64,000 nt of DNA from Dryas octopetala (Eukaryota; Streptophyta; Magnoliopsida; Rosales; Rosaceae), in the NCBI GenBank assembly GCA_963921425.1, contig OY992836.1, positions 7,579,825 to 7,643,824 on the forward strand, written 5' to 3'. The position numbers and the translations under genes are program-made. Position 1 is the first letter of the stretch, and every line of letters starts with the position of its first letter. The notes beneath the pieces were generated by a model. It was not told the origin of the DNA, did not search any database, and saw nothing but the letters and a program-made list of their open reading frames with translations. Shown here piece by piece: positions 24,831 to 35,296 of the stretch.

Positions 24831-25439
24831 AACATCCATTTAAGTTTTTGTCTGTTTTTTTTTTTTTTTTTTAATGTTTGAGTGTTTACTGTTGAAGAAT
24901 TTTGAAGGCTAAAGAACAATATCTGATTGTTGAACCAAAAAAATGTTGATTGAAAGACTTCAACTTATATAAAAAACAGAGCTTGGTCTGCAAATAGCAC
25001 TAACACCACTTAGCAGATTTTGTGGAACAACCCACGACACAACAACCTGAAAGCAAACATGGTTAACAACCTAACCATGACTCCTACAAATTAGGAATTC
25101 TCCTATAGACTAGGTCTACCCTGCACCTAACTACATACCACAATGTTTATTGAAAATGAACAACATAATTAAACATAAATCTTAACGTTTACATGTTTTT
25201 TGGACGAAGAGACAGAGAGTTCTAAGGCAACGGGGTTGGGTTGGTCTCTACATTTGAGCAATTTATTTTCCTTATGAAATGTAACTGATACACAAGATGT
25301 GCTGCTGCTATTATTTTAACTCTACCAAAGCGGAATGTGTTTAAATAATTCATCACCCAGGTTTCTTTTTCGCCTTCTTTCTTTTAGGTTTTTCTTTGTT
25401 GTTTTTTTATTTGACTTAATTATAGTTTCAAATTAGGCT
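24831..25439. other. Intergenic, no gene seen
   Basis: AT-rich sequence with a T-run near 24857-24872. No coding signal or clear repeat structure was recognised. Confidence 0.5.
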
Positions 25440-25888
25440 ATTCTTATAGGGAAAAATTTTCAAACAGGACACCTACTTTGGGGTCAATCTTAGTTTAGGA
25501 CACCACTTTGGGTTTGTCTTAGTGTAGGACACATATTTAGGGTTTGTGTTAGTTTGGGACAATCCGTCAACTCCGTTAACTTTTCCGTCCAAAAAGAGAT
25601 AATTTGATTATTTTATATTTTTAAAACAAATAAAAATTAAAGAAAAAAGAAAAAAAAACTAAAAAACAAAGGTTACTACCTAAAAAAATCATTAAGAAGT
25701 TTAAAACTAAAAATTAATTTAAAATATATTAAAACTAATAACAAAAAAAGCAAAAAAAAAAAAAGAGATGCAGCAGATCTGAGATTTCTGAGATTGCACT
25801 AACCTAACCCACTCCGCCCAACCTACGCCCTATTGTCGACGGCAGCTTACCCGTCAGCGGAGGCCTCACCTGCCGACTCAACCCCAAG

Positions 25889-25891
<3 letters not shown>

Positions 25892-25929
<38 letters not shown>
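25892..25929. repeat. (CT)n microsatellite
   Basis: A pure CT run inside the Mutator-like element 25449-26895. Confidence 0.95.
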
Positions 25930-25930
<1 letters not shown>

Positions 25931-25934
25931 CTTT

Positions 25935-26605
25935 CCACCCCCAGCCTGCCCGACCACCAGTCGCACCCCATTCAACCCAGCCCCAACCTGGTTCTCCCCC
26001 TCCCCCCAGCCCCCGCCCCGTCATACCCTCCACCCCTAGCCCCCATCGCACCCCCTCCCCCCAGCCCCAGGCCCCGTCGCACCCCCCCACCCAGCACCAA
26101 CACCCCCTGCCCGCTTTCTTCTTCCCCACCCAGAACCACCCCTGCTTCTCTCTCCCCAACTCAACCCGGTTCGCCCCCTCCCCTCAGCCCCTGCCCCGTC
26201 ACACTCCCCACCCCCAGCCCCTGTCGCACCCCTCCCCCCAGCCCCAGCCCCCGTCGCACCCCCTACCCAGCACCAGCACCCCCTTGCCCGCTTTCTTCTT
26301 CCCCACCCAGAACCACCCCTGCTTTTCTCTCCCCAACTCAACCCGGTTCGCCCTCTCCCCTCAGCCCCTGCCCCGTCACACTCCCCACCCCCAGCCCCCG
26401 TCGCACCCCCTCCCCCCAGCCCCAGCCCACGTCGCACCCCCCACCCAGCACCAGCCCCCCCTCCCCCCCCCCCCCCGCCCGCTTTCTTCTTCCCCACCCA
26501 GAACCACCCCTGCCTCTCTCCCCAACCCAACCTAGCCCCTCCCCGACCACCCCCCTTCACCCCAACCCAGCCTGCCCCCTTCGCAAGCCTCCCCCACCTA
26601 GCCCC
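25935..26605. repeat. C-rich tandem array, unit about 177-206 bp, three copies
   Basis: A recurring block (CCCGCTTTCTTCTTCCCCAC ... CCCCAACTCAACC ...) starts near 26110, 26288 and 26499. Copies are over 90% alike with small indels. A C-run of about 12 occurs near 26466-26477. Confidence 0.85.
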
Positions 26606-26904
26606 GAGAGAGAGAGAGAGAGAAAGAGTTAGTTTAATTCTTTTGTTTTTTTTTTTTCAATTTTAATCTTTTAGTTTTTTTAGTTTTTTTTTTTTCAGTT
26701 TTTAGTTTTTTTTTTTGTTTTAAAAATATAAAATGACCAAATTATCCCTTTTTGGACGGAAAAGTTAACGGAGTTGACGGATTGTCCCAAACTAACACAA
26801 ACCCTAAATATGTGTCCTACACTAAGACAAACCCAAAGTGGTGTCCTAAACTAAGATTGACCCCAAAATAGGTGTCCTGTTTGAAAATTTTTCCCATACT
26901 TATA

Positions 26905-28261
26905 CATTCAATTCTTATTCTTCTAACTCTCTGTAATTTGGGTTTATTTAATTTGGGTTTCTTTAATTTAGGTTTCTTTAATTTAGATTGTGACATGCAT
27001 TTGAAGAATATAGTTGATTTCATTAAAGAGCTTGACAAATCATTGTGCAGGTCAGTATTTCAAAGTTTATGTTTATGGAAATTAGAATAAGTGAAGGATG
27101 TGCCTCGAGAAGAAGTACGCAAGACTTCTTTCTCAATGGTACGTTTATGTTTATGTAATAAATTGGTATGGAAATTGAAGTACACAGGCATGCATGGCTG
27201 AAACAAATAAAAGAGGAATCAGAGAGAGAGATATATATATACATATATATATAGAGAGAGAGAGAGAGAGGGATTCTCCATATCAGTAATTCCTATCCCT
27301 TTAGTCCCATATCGAAGAACAATGAAGTGGTCTAATGACCAAGAGGGAGAGATTAGATTTTTGTTATACTTTTTCCTTTTATTTGTTTGATTCTTACTTT
27401 TTCATTTTCTGTAATCTGCAAGGGACACCACATGCTAACTTGACTGTCGACTTCATGAAGCTTCTTTGGTGCAGTCTGCGCACTTCAATTTCCATAGGCA
27501 CAAAGAGTTTTTTGAGCAAGAAGTCTGGAGTGCTTTTGATGTGGGATTTTGGGAGATGGGTATAAGTTCTCACTTATTTTCTCTTTCGATTTGATTTTGA
27601 TTTGGGGCTTATAATCTCATTTGCTGCAAGTAATTTCATTCTTTAAGCTTAATTTAGGATTTTATTTGATAACAGTTTAAGAAATATGTAGCAAATGACG
27701 ATGTTGAAATGAGAATTTTTTTGCATTAATTTCTACTCTTTATTTTGTTAATATTTTACATGATCATCACAAATTACAATCTACTAATTAATGATGATGT
27801 TTACTTTTTTTAAGCTTATTGTGTAATTCAGTGAGAAATTTATGTTTCTACACTTAAATATCATCATGCTGCTGAGACTATTTTGTGTATCATTTTATTT
27901 TAAATTGCTCTTTTATATACATTTTATCAAGTTACATCCCTGCAGTTTTCTATTTTTTATATACAATTTAAGTTCAACCGGCTGTGTAAATATATATTAA
28001 AAGGAGGAGTGGGGTAAGATATGGTGTTATTACTGTTCTTTGTTTTGAGGTATTATTTTTCTTGCAGATACGGTGTTTAATATATAGTATGAAAATATAA
28101 ATTTGTAAAAATATTTGGTTTACATGATACATGTAGCTTACAGGCGTGATTAGGCATATTATAACGTTTAGCTTGAATCTTGGTACTCGATGAGAGGGTA
28201 GATTATTGAAGTAGTTGAGTTTATGAATTGGATCATGATTTTGCTTTTGGGTAACATTTCT
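26905..28261. other. Intergenic up to the gap; possible small coding remnants
   Basis: About 26985-27050 (NIVDFIKELDKSLC with a following GTCAGT donor) and about 27423-27560 (TPHANLTVDFMKLLWCSL...) look more protein-like than their surroundings, on the + strand, but I recognise no family and cannot join them. TA and GA microsatellites lie at 27230-27270. Confidence 0.3.
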
Positions 28262-28461
28262 NNNNNNNNNNNNNNNNNNNNNNNNNNNNNNNNNNNNNNN
28301 NNNNNNNNNNNNNNNNNNNNNNNNNNNNNNNNNNNNNNNNNNNNNNNNNNNNNNNNNNNNNNNNNNNNNNNNNNNNNNNNNNNNNNNNNNNNNNNNNNNN
28401 NNNNNNNNNNNNNNNNNNNNNNNNNNNNNNNNNNNNNNNNNNNNNNNNNNNNNNNNNNNNN
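28262..28461. other. Assembly gap (200 N)
   Basis: Exactly 200 N, a placeholder size rather than a measured one. It is bordered on the right by (CCCCCT)n and lies inside a transposable element whose left end is not visible. Confidence 0.99.
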
Positions 28462-28830
28462 CCTCCCCCTCCCCCTCCCCCTCCCCCCCTCCTCAGCCCC
28501 ATTGCACAATCCAGAGAAAGTTTTTAAAAAAAATTAAAATTTTTGATTTAATTAAATTTTAGTTGCCAACATGGCATATTGGGTCCCACAAATTACCACG
28601 TGGCACACACATGGCAAAGATTGGTCCTTTATGGCTGAAAAGACGAAATTACCCTGCCACGTAGACGCCACGTCAGCATTTCTAACGGGTTATTGACGGA
28701 GTTGACGGAATCGGGTAACGTGGGAAACGGCATAAAAGTTCAGGGGGTTATATGAGACAAATAAAGTTCAGGGGGTAAAGTGAGAAAACACCTAAAAGTC
28801 AAGGGGCAAATGTGCTAATAAGCCTTAAGA
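28462..28830. mobile_element. Right half of a long-TIR element truncated by the gap
   Basis: A C-rich CCTCCCCCTCCCC tract is followed by a terminal region with GCCACGTCAGCATTTCTAAC, GTTGACGGAATCGGG and two AAGTTCAGGGGGT repeats, ending about 28828 (GCTAATAAGCCTTA). The order of motifs matches the right arm of the foldback element at 9075-10184. The matching left TIR is absent from sequence before the gap, so it is probably hidden in it. Confidence 0.65.
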
Positions 28831-29735
28831 CAATGATCAAAGTTTAAGTACTAAATATGAAAAAAAAATCCCTTTTATATTTTTTAGCTAGATCAAAACT
28901 ACACCATGTAACAATGACCCATTGAGTAATAATTAAATTGTTTTTTTCTTTTTGGGCTATCTTTGGAAGTTAATAGCCAGTAGGGTAACGATACAATATA
29001 TTATTTGGGTTGGGAGGGTTTGGGACCATGTTGAAGTTTGGTTGGTTCAGCACTTCAGCAGTACCATTTTGTGGACCTTTTCTTTTTTTACCCTCCCTTT
29101 AAATTGCTAATTACTTGTTGTGTCCTCTACCCAGGCTACCATAGTACCACTTGAGCCAAGCCACTCAACTAAGATTACGTTGCGCATTTATTCATTACTA
29201 TGTTGTTCGCTAATTTCCTAATTATACCCTACACTTTTTTCCTTACATAGATTTGTTCACTAAATTTGTTTACCAAATAATTTGTCCGCATGCATATCAT
29301 CTTATGAGGTTTAGAGTGCCTAAATTTTTCATAAATAAAACACTGTGATATTATTTAATATTAGTATTCAAAATTTGATAAATAGATTTGGGGATCCTAT
29401 TTAGAGAGTAGAACTTGGCTTCAAACATGCCCTTGAAAGTCTTAAGCTTTATTCAAACTTAGCTTTTTTTTTTTTTTTTCTTCTTTTTTGGTTTTCAAAC
29501 AAAGAAGGCCTTCCTCCGGACCCTCCGATCTCCTCCTTTCTTAATTAGCTTAGAAGCAAAAAAGGGATACGTTGAGTGGTAAAGTTGTCATAATGTGTAC
29601 TACTTCTTGAAGAAAATTTATGTGAATATCAACTGAAACGTGGGCATCTCTCCTTCCTTTTGTGTTGGACATGAAAAACGCACCGTTAACAACCGGATTA
29701 CCTGCTCATCAGGTTACGTTTTCATTAAGATATTA
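28831..29735. other. Intergenic, no gene seen
   Basis: AT-rich sequence with a T-run near 29464-29479. No coding signal and no clear repeat ends were found. Confidence 0.5.
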
Positions 29736-29884
29736 ATAATGTTAGAGGTACCACATTTTGGTGGTAGTCATATTGTGTACCACCTTTCTAATAGAGGTGA
29801 GATCTACTTGTATTGGTAGGTCCCACCTTTATTAGAGAGGTGATACACAATATGATACCAAAATGTGATACCCCAAATATTACT
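29736..29884. mobile_element. About 145-bp MITE, copy 1 of a local cluster
   Basis: Inverted ends around GGTACCACATTTTGGTGG / TACCAAAATGTGATACC, with centre AATAGAGGTGAGATC...GGTCCCACCTTTATTAGAGA. The same layout recurs at 31971, 32168 and 32933. Confidence 0.75.
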
Positions 29885-30776
29885 CTTAAGATATTCCAAT
29901 TTGTATAAATTGAGAGATCTAAGTTAAAAACAATTTTGATAAAAAAAAGTAAATAAAAAGAACAAAATGAAAAAGCTGCAAAAGAAAAAAAAAATTATAA
30001 AATGAAATAATCATTACCAACTGAGGGAGTAAAACCTCCATGTTTCGGTGTATTCACCTTTTATGTTTATTTCTTTGATCACGTATTAGATCAGAGAGAC
30101 ATACATAAAATGGCATATACACTTGTAATAGGAATTTCTTTTCAATGTGAGGGCTAATTAAATAAGCACTCACATAGGTGCAGTACAAGCAACAATACCC
30201 TCGATGGTTCAAGACAATTATTATTTTTTTAATGCTTTAGAAGTTTCTTTTTTTATTTTCTATGTGGATATTAATTTTAAATAACTTTCTTTGACAGAAA
30301 ATTTTAGCCTTTTTTTTTTTGTGTGTGGGCATTTTCCAATTATAAATATTAATTTATAACAGTGGTGGACAAATTTTTTTTTTGTTTACTATCCTTGACC
30401 ATGATGTAGCATTATCGCTTTATTTAGAAAGTATAACATATAAATTGTATAATACATTCTGAATAGGGTGGTAATGTTACACCATCTTAAGAGCAAAAAT
30501 AAACTCAATTTCTTTTTAACATCTAGATGGATCTATTAATGTTATTAACTTATTATACACCAATTGCCTTTTATTTAGATCACATTAATGAGTGACAAGT
30601 ACATTAATGCGGAAATTAGTTGCATTAATTTTCATCGGTCATCAATTTGAAAAATGTCGAGCACCAATGTGTTGCTAGAATTTACTGATCAAAAATTTGA
30701 AAGCATACTAAAAAAATAAAATAAAGGAAAGAAGGAAACACCCAAAATATTAAAAAATTAAATGGAAATATTTGTC

Positions 30777-30990
30777 TTGCACCCTCGTGTGTTTTGGCTC
30801 ATGCAACGGGTTGAGATCTCATATCCCCAATCCTCCTGTCCCTCCATGTCCCCTCTTTCAGATTTTGAAAAAAAATAAATAAATTTTTTTTTTTTAAGTA
30901 AAACAAGAATTAAGAATGGGCCTTCAAAATCTGAGAGAGTGGACATGAAGGGACAGGGGGATAGGAGATCTCAACTCTCATGCAACACCC
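30777..30990. mobile_element. Hairpin MITE
   Basis: CTCATGCAACGGGTTGAGAT...CTCCTGTCCCTCCATGTCCC...CAGATTTTGAA pairs with TTCAAAATCTGAGAGAG...GGACATGAAGGGACAGGGGG...GAGATCTCAACTCTCATGC. Arms are about 95 bp with a short A/T-rich loop. Non-coding. Confidence 0.8.
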
Positions 30991-31970
30991 ATGTGGCAGT
31001 TGCATTATGCTTAATGCACCATACACGTAGGTGTTGCTTGTTCGGGAGCTGGTTATTTCATTTTCTTATTATTATTAATTTATGGTGCCATAATTAGTTT
31101 TTTTTTTTTATGTTTATTTTGTTATATTTTCCCTATTGAATATTCTACAATTAACATGGATCATAATTAAAGTGAAAGTATGGCTTCTTTTTTTTTTTTT
31201 TTGGTTGAACTCCATTTTAGTGTTTAACCAAAAAAATTGGTGCAACTAATTTTGGCCGGTATTCCACATCTCCCAAAACAAAATTTGGTGTTCCAACGCT
31301 ACTTAACCGGAAGGTATAAATTTTTGTAATAATAAAAATTTCAAATTATAAGAGGATAGTAGTTATTAATTAAACATAAATTCTAGAAGAGAGGTAATGT
31401 GGGAATAAACAGAAGTTGTCTTTTTAAGTAACACTTTTGGATTTGATAATAGGCAAGTGGCCAATGATAGAGTTTAACACAATTGTTGTTTCACATCCCA
31501 ATAGCTTAAGCTTTAAGGAGTAATTGCTAACCAACACCCTCCACAATTTAAGTTAGATTCCCTACAATTGCATTCTCTCAATTTAAGTTGAATTTCACAT
31601 GTTAGGCTCATGGTAGAGAGACCCATATGTGAAGGGGAGTGTTAAAATATAAAACAATTGTAGGTTCACATTCAAACAACTTAAGTTATTTACACTATGT
31701 TTAGATTTTTAGGCAAAGTAATGGGTTTTAATGTCCATGTTTTCCACAATATCGACGGTTTTATGTATGAGGATTATATGGTGGTGAAAATTTCAGTTGA
31801 AGGGTTTGGTATCCACCAGCCTGTTGGATTTTCTTTGACAAAAAGTTGGTTGCAACTTTCCTCTTTGTTTTGATACTCTATGCAGTGGTTAGCTCTATAG
31901 AATTCACTAAATTGTTTCCCACCCTACTCTTCCCTTCTAATCCATCCATTGGTGGGAGGATGAGAGATAT
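30991..31970. other. Intergenic, no gene seen
   Basis: AT-rich sequence with T-runs. About 31440-31690 carries repeated 'AACTTAAGTT / CACAATT..AAGTTAGATT' type motifs of a degenerate transposon. No coding signal. Confidence 0.45.
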
Positions 31971-32112
31971 GTAATGCTATATGGACTACATTTTCATATC
32001 ATATTGTAGACTACATCTTTAATAGAGGCGAAATGTATAAAAGTGGGTCTCGTCTTTATTAGAAATGTGGTTTAAAATGTGTTCAGAAAATGTGGTTCAA
32101 ATAGTATTATTG
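31971..32112. mobile_element. About 145-bp MITE, copy 2
   Basis: Starts GTAATGCTATATGGACTACA and ends in the inverted AATGTGGTTCAAATAGTATT. Part of a local direct duplication with copy 3: both are followed by the same ATTGATTGAAAATAAAGCTT sequence. Confidence 0.75.
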
Positions 32113-32167
32113 ATTGAAAATAAAGCTTGAAACCTATAAAAATAGGTCTCACCTTTATTAGAAATAA

Positions 32168-32308
32168 GTAATACTATATGGACCACATTTTTAAATCACA
32201 TTGTAGACCACATCTCTAATAGAGGTGGAACCTATAAAAATAGGTCTCATCTTTATTAGAGATGTAGTTTAAAATGTGGTCTGAAAATGTGGTTCAAATA
32301 GTGTTATT
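32168..32308. mobile_element. About 145-bp MITE, copy 3
   Basis: Starts GTAATACTATATGGACCACA. Highly similar to copy 2, about 197 bp downstream of it, with shared right flank, so copies 2 and 3 arose by local tandem duplication rather than by two insertions. Confidence 0.78.
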
Positions 32309-32932
32309 GATTGAAAATAAAGCTTGCACTTCAAATTCCTCAAAACCTGGATTGTTTCTTCAATTGTTTATTTGTTTGGTATTGCATATATAGTAAAGTG
32401 TTGGAGTGGTTTCAATCCATGCACGCTATAATTTTTAATTTACCTATAAGGAATACTAACAATTGTCACAATTGTCATGTTAGTTCAATCTTCGTTTGTT
32501 CATGTATCATATTGGAGTTCCACGCATGATTTTTGCGAACAACCAAGATTGGACAATTATAATAGTTGCGAATACCTCTTGGAGAAAAACTTGTATGGGG
32601 TTGTTCATGCCAAACATTATGTTAATTGGCAGTGTAGTTGAGTTAAAAGATGACATGTGTACAAGAAAGAATATTATAATCAAATTTGGATAATGTCATC
32701 TTTTAGTGGTTATTATGCCACTTAATATTGTCACATGGTAGAAACAACCTTATACAAGTTTTTCTCCTATTCGTGGCATTTCTCTTCTACTTATTTACAG
32801 ATGAATTGAGAAGGAAAAGGGAGTGAATAAGTGTTTTAGTGGTTATATTTATAGGATTTATCATTTTCTAAAGAAAATAAAAACATAAAAAAAAATAATT
32901 AGGATTTACCATTCCATATACTATGTTTTGAG
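32309..32932. other. Intergenic, no gene seen
   Basis: Two short overlapping open frames occur on the + strand (about 32311-32690) but neither shows conserved-domain character. No RNA gene was recognised. Confidence 0.4.
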
Positions 32933-33072
32933 TAATGCTAAGTGTACCACATTTTTGGTATCACATATATACCAAATCTTTAATAGAAAAGAGGCTCATT
33001 TATTCAAGTGGATCTCACCTTAATTAGAGAGGTGGTACACATGTGGTACTAAAAATGTGGTACACCTAGCAT
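32933..33072. mobile_element. About 145-bp MITE, copy 4
   Basis: Starts TAATGCTAAGTGTACCACAT and ends in the inverted AAAATGTGGTACACCTAGCA. It lies about 180 bp upstream of the TATA box of the first PROPEP-like locus. Confidence 0.8.
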
Positions 33073-33252
33073 CTTTGTTTTGTTTTTGAAATCAATTAAT
33101 GAGACTAGAACATTTCATCTGACAAATTTTTGTTCATTCTTTTTGCTGACTAGTTAAGCATGTTTAATTTTATACCTGCTGTTGGGATTAAAATCTGGTT
33201 ATATATATACAAATAAATGTGAGTTTGTAAGATCTTGGCAGGTACGAGAAAG

Positions 33253-33260
33253 TATAAAAG
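33253..33260 (+). promoter_or_regulatory. TATA box of the PROPEP-like locus
   Basis: TATAAAAG, a consensus plant TATA box, 64 bp before the ATG at 33317. Transcription would start near 33285, which favours the ATG at 33317 (or those at 33290/33308) over the earlier in-frame ATGs. Confidence 0.65.
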
Positions 33261-33316
33261 GGGAGATAATGACAAGCACAAGTAGAATAATGAGAGGAGG
33301 AGAGGACATGGTAGAA

Positions 33317-33603
33317 ATGGAGGCCTCTGCAGCATCAATCCATATGTATTTCCACCCTTGCTATTATTTTAGACTTGCCAGTCTTGCATTTCTCAAGTGT
33401 CTGGGATTGGACTTTACCTCTGAGAGTTCTTCAACCCCACAAAGAGGAAAGAGAAAAGAAAGCTGACATGGATTTCTCCTGCCACCGGATGGTGAAAAGT
33501 TTGCCTAATTTTGTGTTGCAAGGGGTGATGGTAGTGTATATTTTCCCTTGAACTTGAAGCAAAGCCGTCTCCAACAAGTACGGGTAGCTCCACTAATCGA
33601 AAC
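33317..33603 (+). pseudogene. PROPEP-like paralogue, probably broken
   Basis: The first part (33317-33466, 49 codons) reads MEASAAS...HPCYYF..ASLAFLKCLGLDF and ends in TGA. It matches the N-terminal half of the PROPEP at 36685 (MEASSSS...SPCHFF..VIKAFLKCLG), including the FLKCLG amphipathic motif typical of elicitor-peptide precursors. About 90 bp further on, 33556-33603 encodes EAKPSPTSTGSSTNRN in another frame, resembling the Pep C-terminus. No normal intron (donor before the TGA plus acceptor) joins the two, so the gene is either degenerate or uses splicing I cannot see. The Pep-like frame runs on past the usual terminal Asn. Orientation, order and TATA box support a true tandem paralogue. 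Confidence 0.55.
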
Positions 33604-34305
33604 CAATTGCGGAGTTGTATATGGTTCAACGGTAAACATACCACATTGATTGAAAATGATACACTCAATTGTAGGACCATTGGATGAAGGACCTAGATAT
33701 TGTTTGAAAATGAAATTTAGTGGTAATTTAATGCATCAATTGTTCGACCAAACAACTTATCTTTTTAAATTGGCATGCACCTTCTCTCCAACATCTGTTT
33801 ACATGCACCTTCCTTGTCTGTAGTATTGTTGTGGTTCTCTGGTTCTGCATTGAGCTTCCTGGTCTGGAGATTTGCTGTAGTGCTCTGGTTCCATAGCTTG
33901 GGTTGGTTTGTGCTGATTGCAGATTCTTGTAAAGTTGTAATCGTCTTTTCTTGCATTTGTGCAGCTTTGGTTGGTTTGCTTTCTGCCGCTTGGCTATTCT
34001 CTTCTTTTCTCGTTGGGCTTTGTGCTTCCTTGCACCTTATTTGTATTTTGACGTTCCTTGTTGCCTTTGTTTAATGAGTGCTTCTATTTGAACATCTTTG
34101 GTCTTTTGGCTCTTTTCAACACGCCATTTACTTACCACCGACCCACATAACTTTTAGTTTTTAGACAATTTTCCGTTACACACCCTTAACATTCCCAAAA
34201 TACTCAAATTGAAAAAAAAGCAAACAAACATGAAAACCATAACCCCACTCCATGGCTGAGGGCCCCATTGGCCAGCCGGCTGGCCACCCCCCCCCCCCCC
34301 CTCCC

Positions 34306-34359
<54 letters not shown>

Positions 34360-34900
34360 GAATATTTGCAAGTCCAGGATAGCTTTTTGCAACAACTTGT
34401 GAAGGAATTTGGATGAAACCCTAAGAAATTGATCCACATCAATCTATTTATAAAATGCTAATGCCTTAATCTATCAAACTTTTAATTTATAGGAAAAATT
34501 TGATACACAGATCATAGTGGAGGGAGCAAAATGACTATTATACCATAAATGTTTATACTTCTTTTTTATTGAAAATTCAATTCATTTTTGATAAATTTCC
34601 CAACTTATTAACAAAAAAAAAAACCCTTTTGTACAATCAGCATGAAATCAAAATATTTTGGTAGTTGGAAAACTGATTTAATCAATTGTTTTTTATCATA
34701 AGTTTTTCGGTATCATACATTATTATACGAGTAATGTTATCTTTTTAAACAATCTGACATGTTATATTGTTAAGAATAATGTTGATTGCACGGTAGAGTG
34801 TAAGCCAATCAAGGAGTGTTTGCATCCGTTGCGTTGTCTAGATATTAACATTTCATAAATACAATTATTGTACTTATACATATATATATGATATATATAC
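33604..34900. other. Intergenic, no gene seen
   Basis: A hydrophobic open frame at about 33775-34074 is T/G-rich and resembles the 3' UTR type of plant LINEs (compare 22721-22937) rather than a membrane protein. A (CT)n tract follows a C-run at about 34286-34355. The rest is AT-rich. Confidence 0.5.
34312..34355. repeat. (CT)n microsatellite
   Basis: A CT run of about 44 bp, directly after a C-run of about 15. Confidence 0.95.
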
Positions 34901-35285
34901 AGGCTCCTTCTATTGAGATATATCTCAACTTATTTATGTTGAGGTATACCATGTTGGGGCCCACACGAGCCGTTTTGTGTCGATCCGAACCGTTCATTTT
35001 TTACATCTCCATTGATAGATCATCTTTGCAAAAACTTAGCCAAATCGGAAATCATTTGCCTATCTAACTTTGATCAAATAAATGGACAAACCAAATATAT
35101 TCGATGAAACCGTCTATTTGTTTTATCAAAGTTAGATAGGCAAATGATTTCCGATTTGACTAATTTTTTGCAAGGATAATCTATCAATGAAGATGATCCT
35201 TGCGAACGGTTCGGATCGACACAAAATGACTCGTGTGGGCCCCAACAAGATCATACCTCAACATAAATAAAAATAGAAGGAGCCT
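34901..35285. mobile_element. Foldback MITE, AGGCTCCTTCTAT-ended family (copy 1)
   Basis: The arms are nearly perfect complements: AGGCTCCTTCTATT... with GGGGCCCACACGAGCCG, GTCGATCCGAACCGTTC and CAAATGATTTCCGATTTG-type blocks on both sides. The loop is near 35085-35110. Flanks are TA-rich, so the TSD cannot be set. Confidence 0.88.
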
Positions 35286-35296
35286 ATATATATATA

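Larger units (their letters stand above)
25449..26895. mobile_element. Non-autonomous Mutator-like element, about 180-bp TIRs, 9-bp TSD
   Basis: 25449-25630 and the complement of about 26714-26895 are nearly identical (starting GGGAAAAATTTTCAAACAGG). TSDs are ATTCTTATA (25440-25448) and ATACTTATA (26896-26904), 8 of 9 matching. Inside, A/T-rich subterminal tracts enclose a (CT)n run and a very C-rich tandem array. There is no transposase. Open Gly/Trp/Arg-rich or Pro-rich frames here are composition artefacts. Confidence 0.9.

Noticed and set aside
25878..26560. Gly/Trp/Arg-rich and Pro-rich frames resembling cell-wall proteins
   Set aside because: Produced by the C-rich tandem array within a Mutator-like element. 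No signal peptide, and repeats differ by indels that shift frame.
33775..34074. 99-codon hydrophobic frame that looks like a membrane protein
   Set aside because: T/G-rich sequence without codon-position bias. It resembles a LINE 3' UTR.
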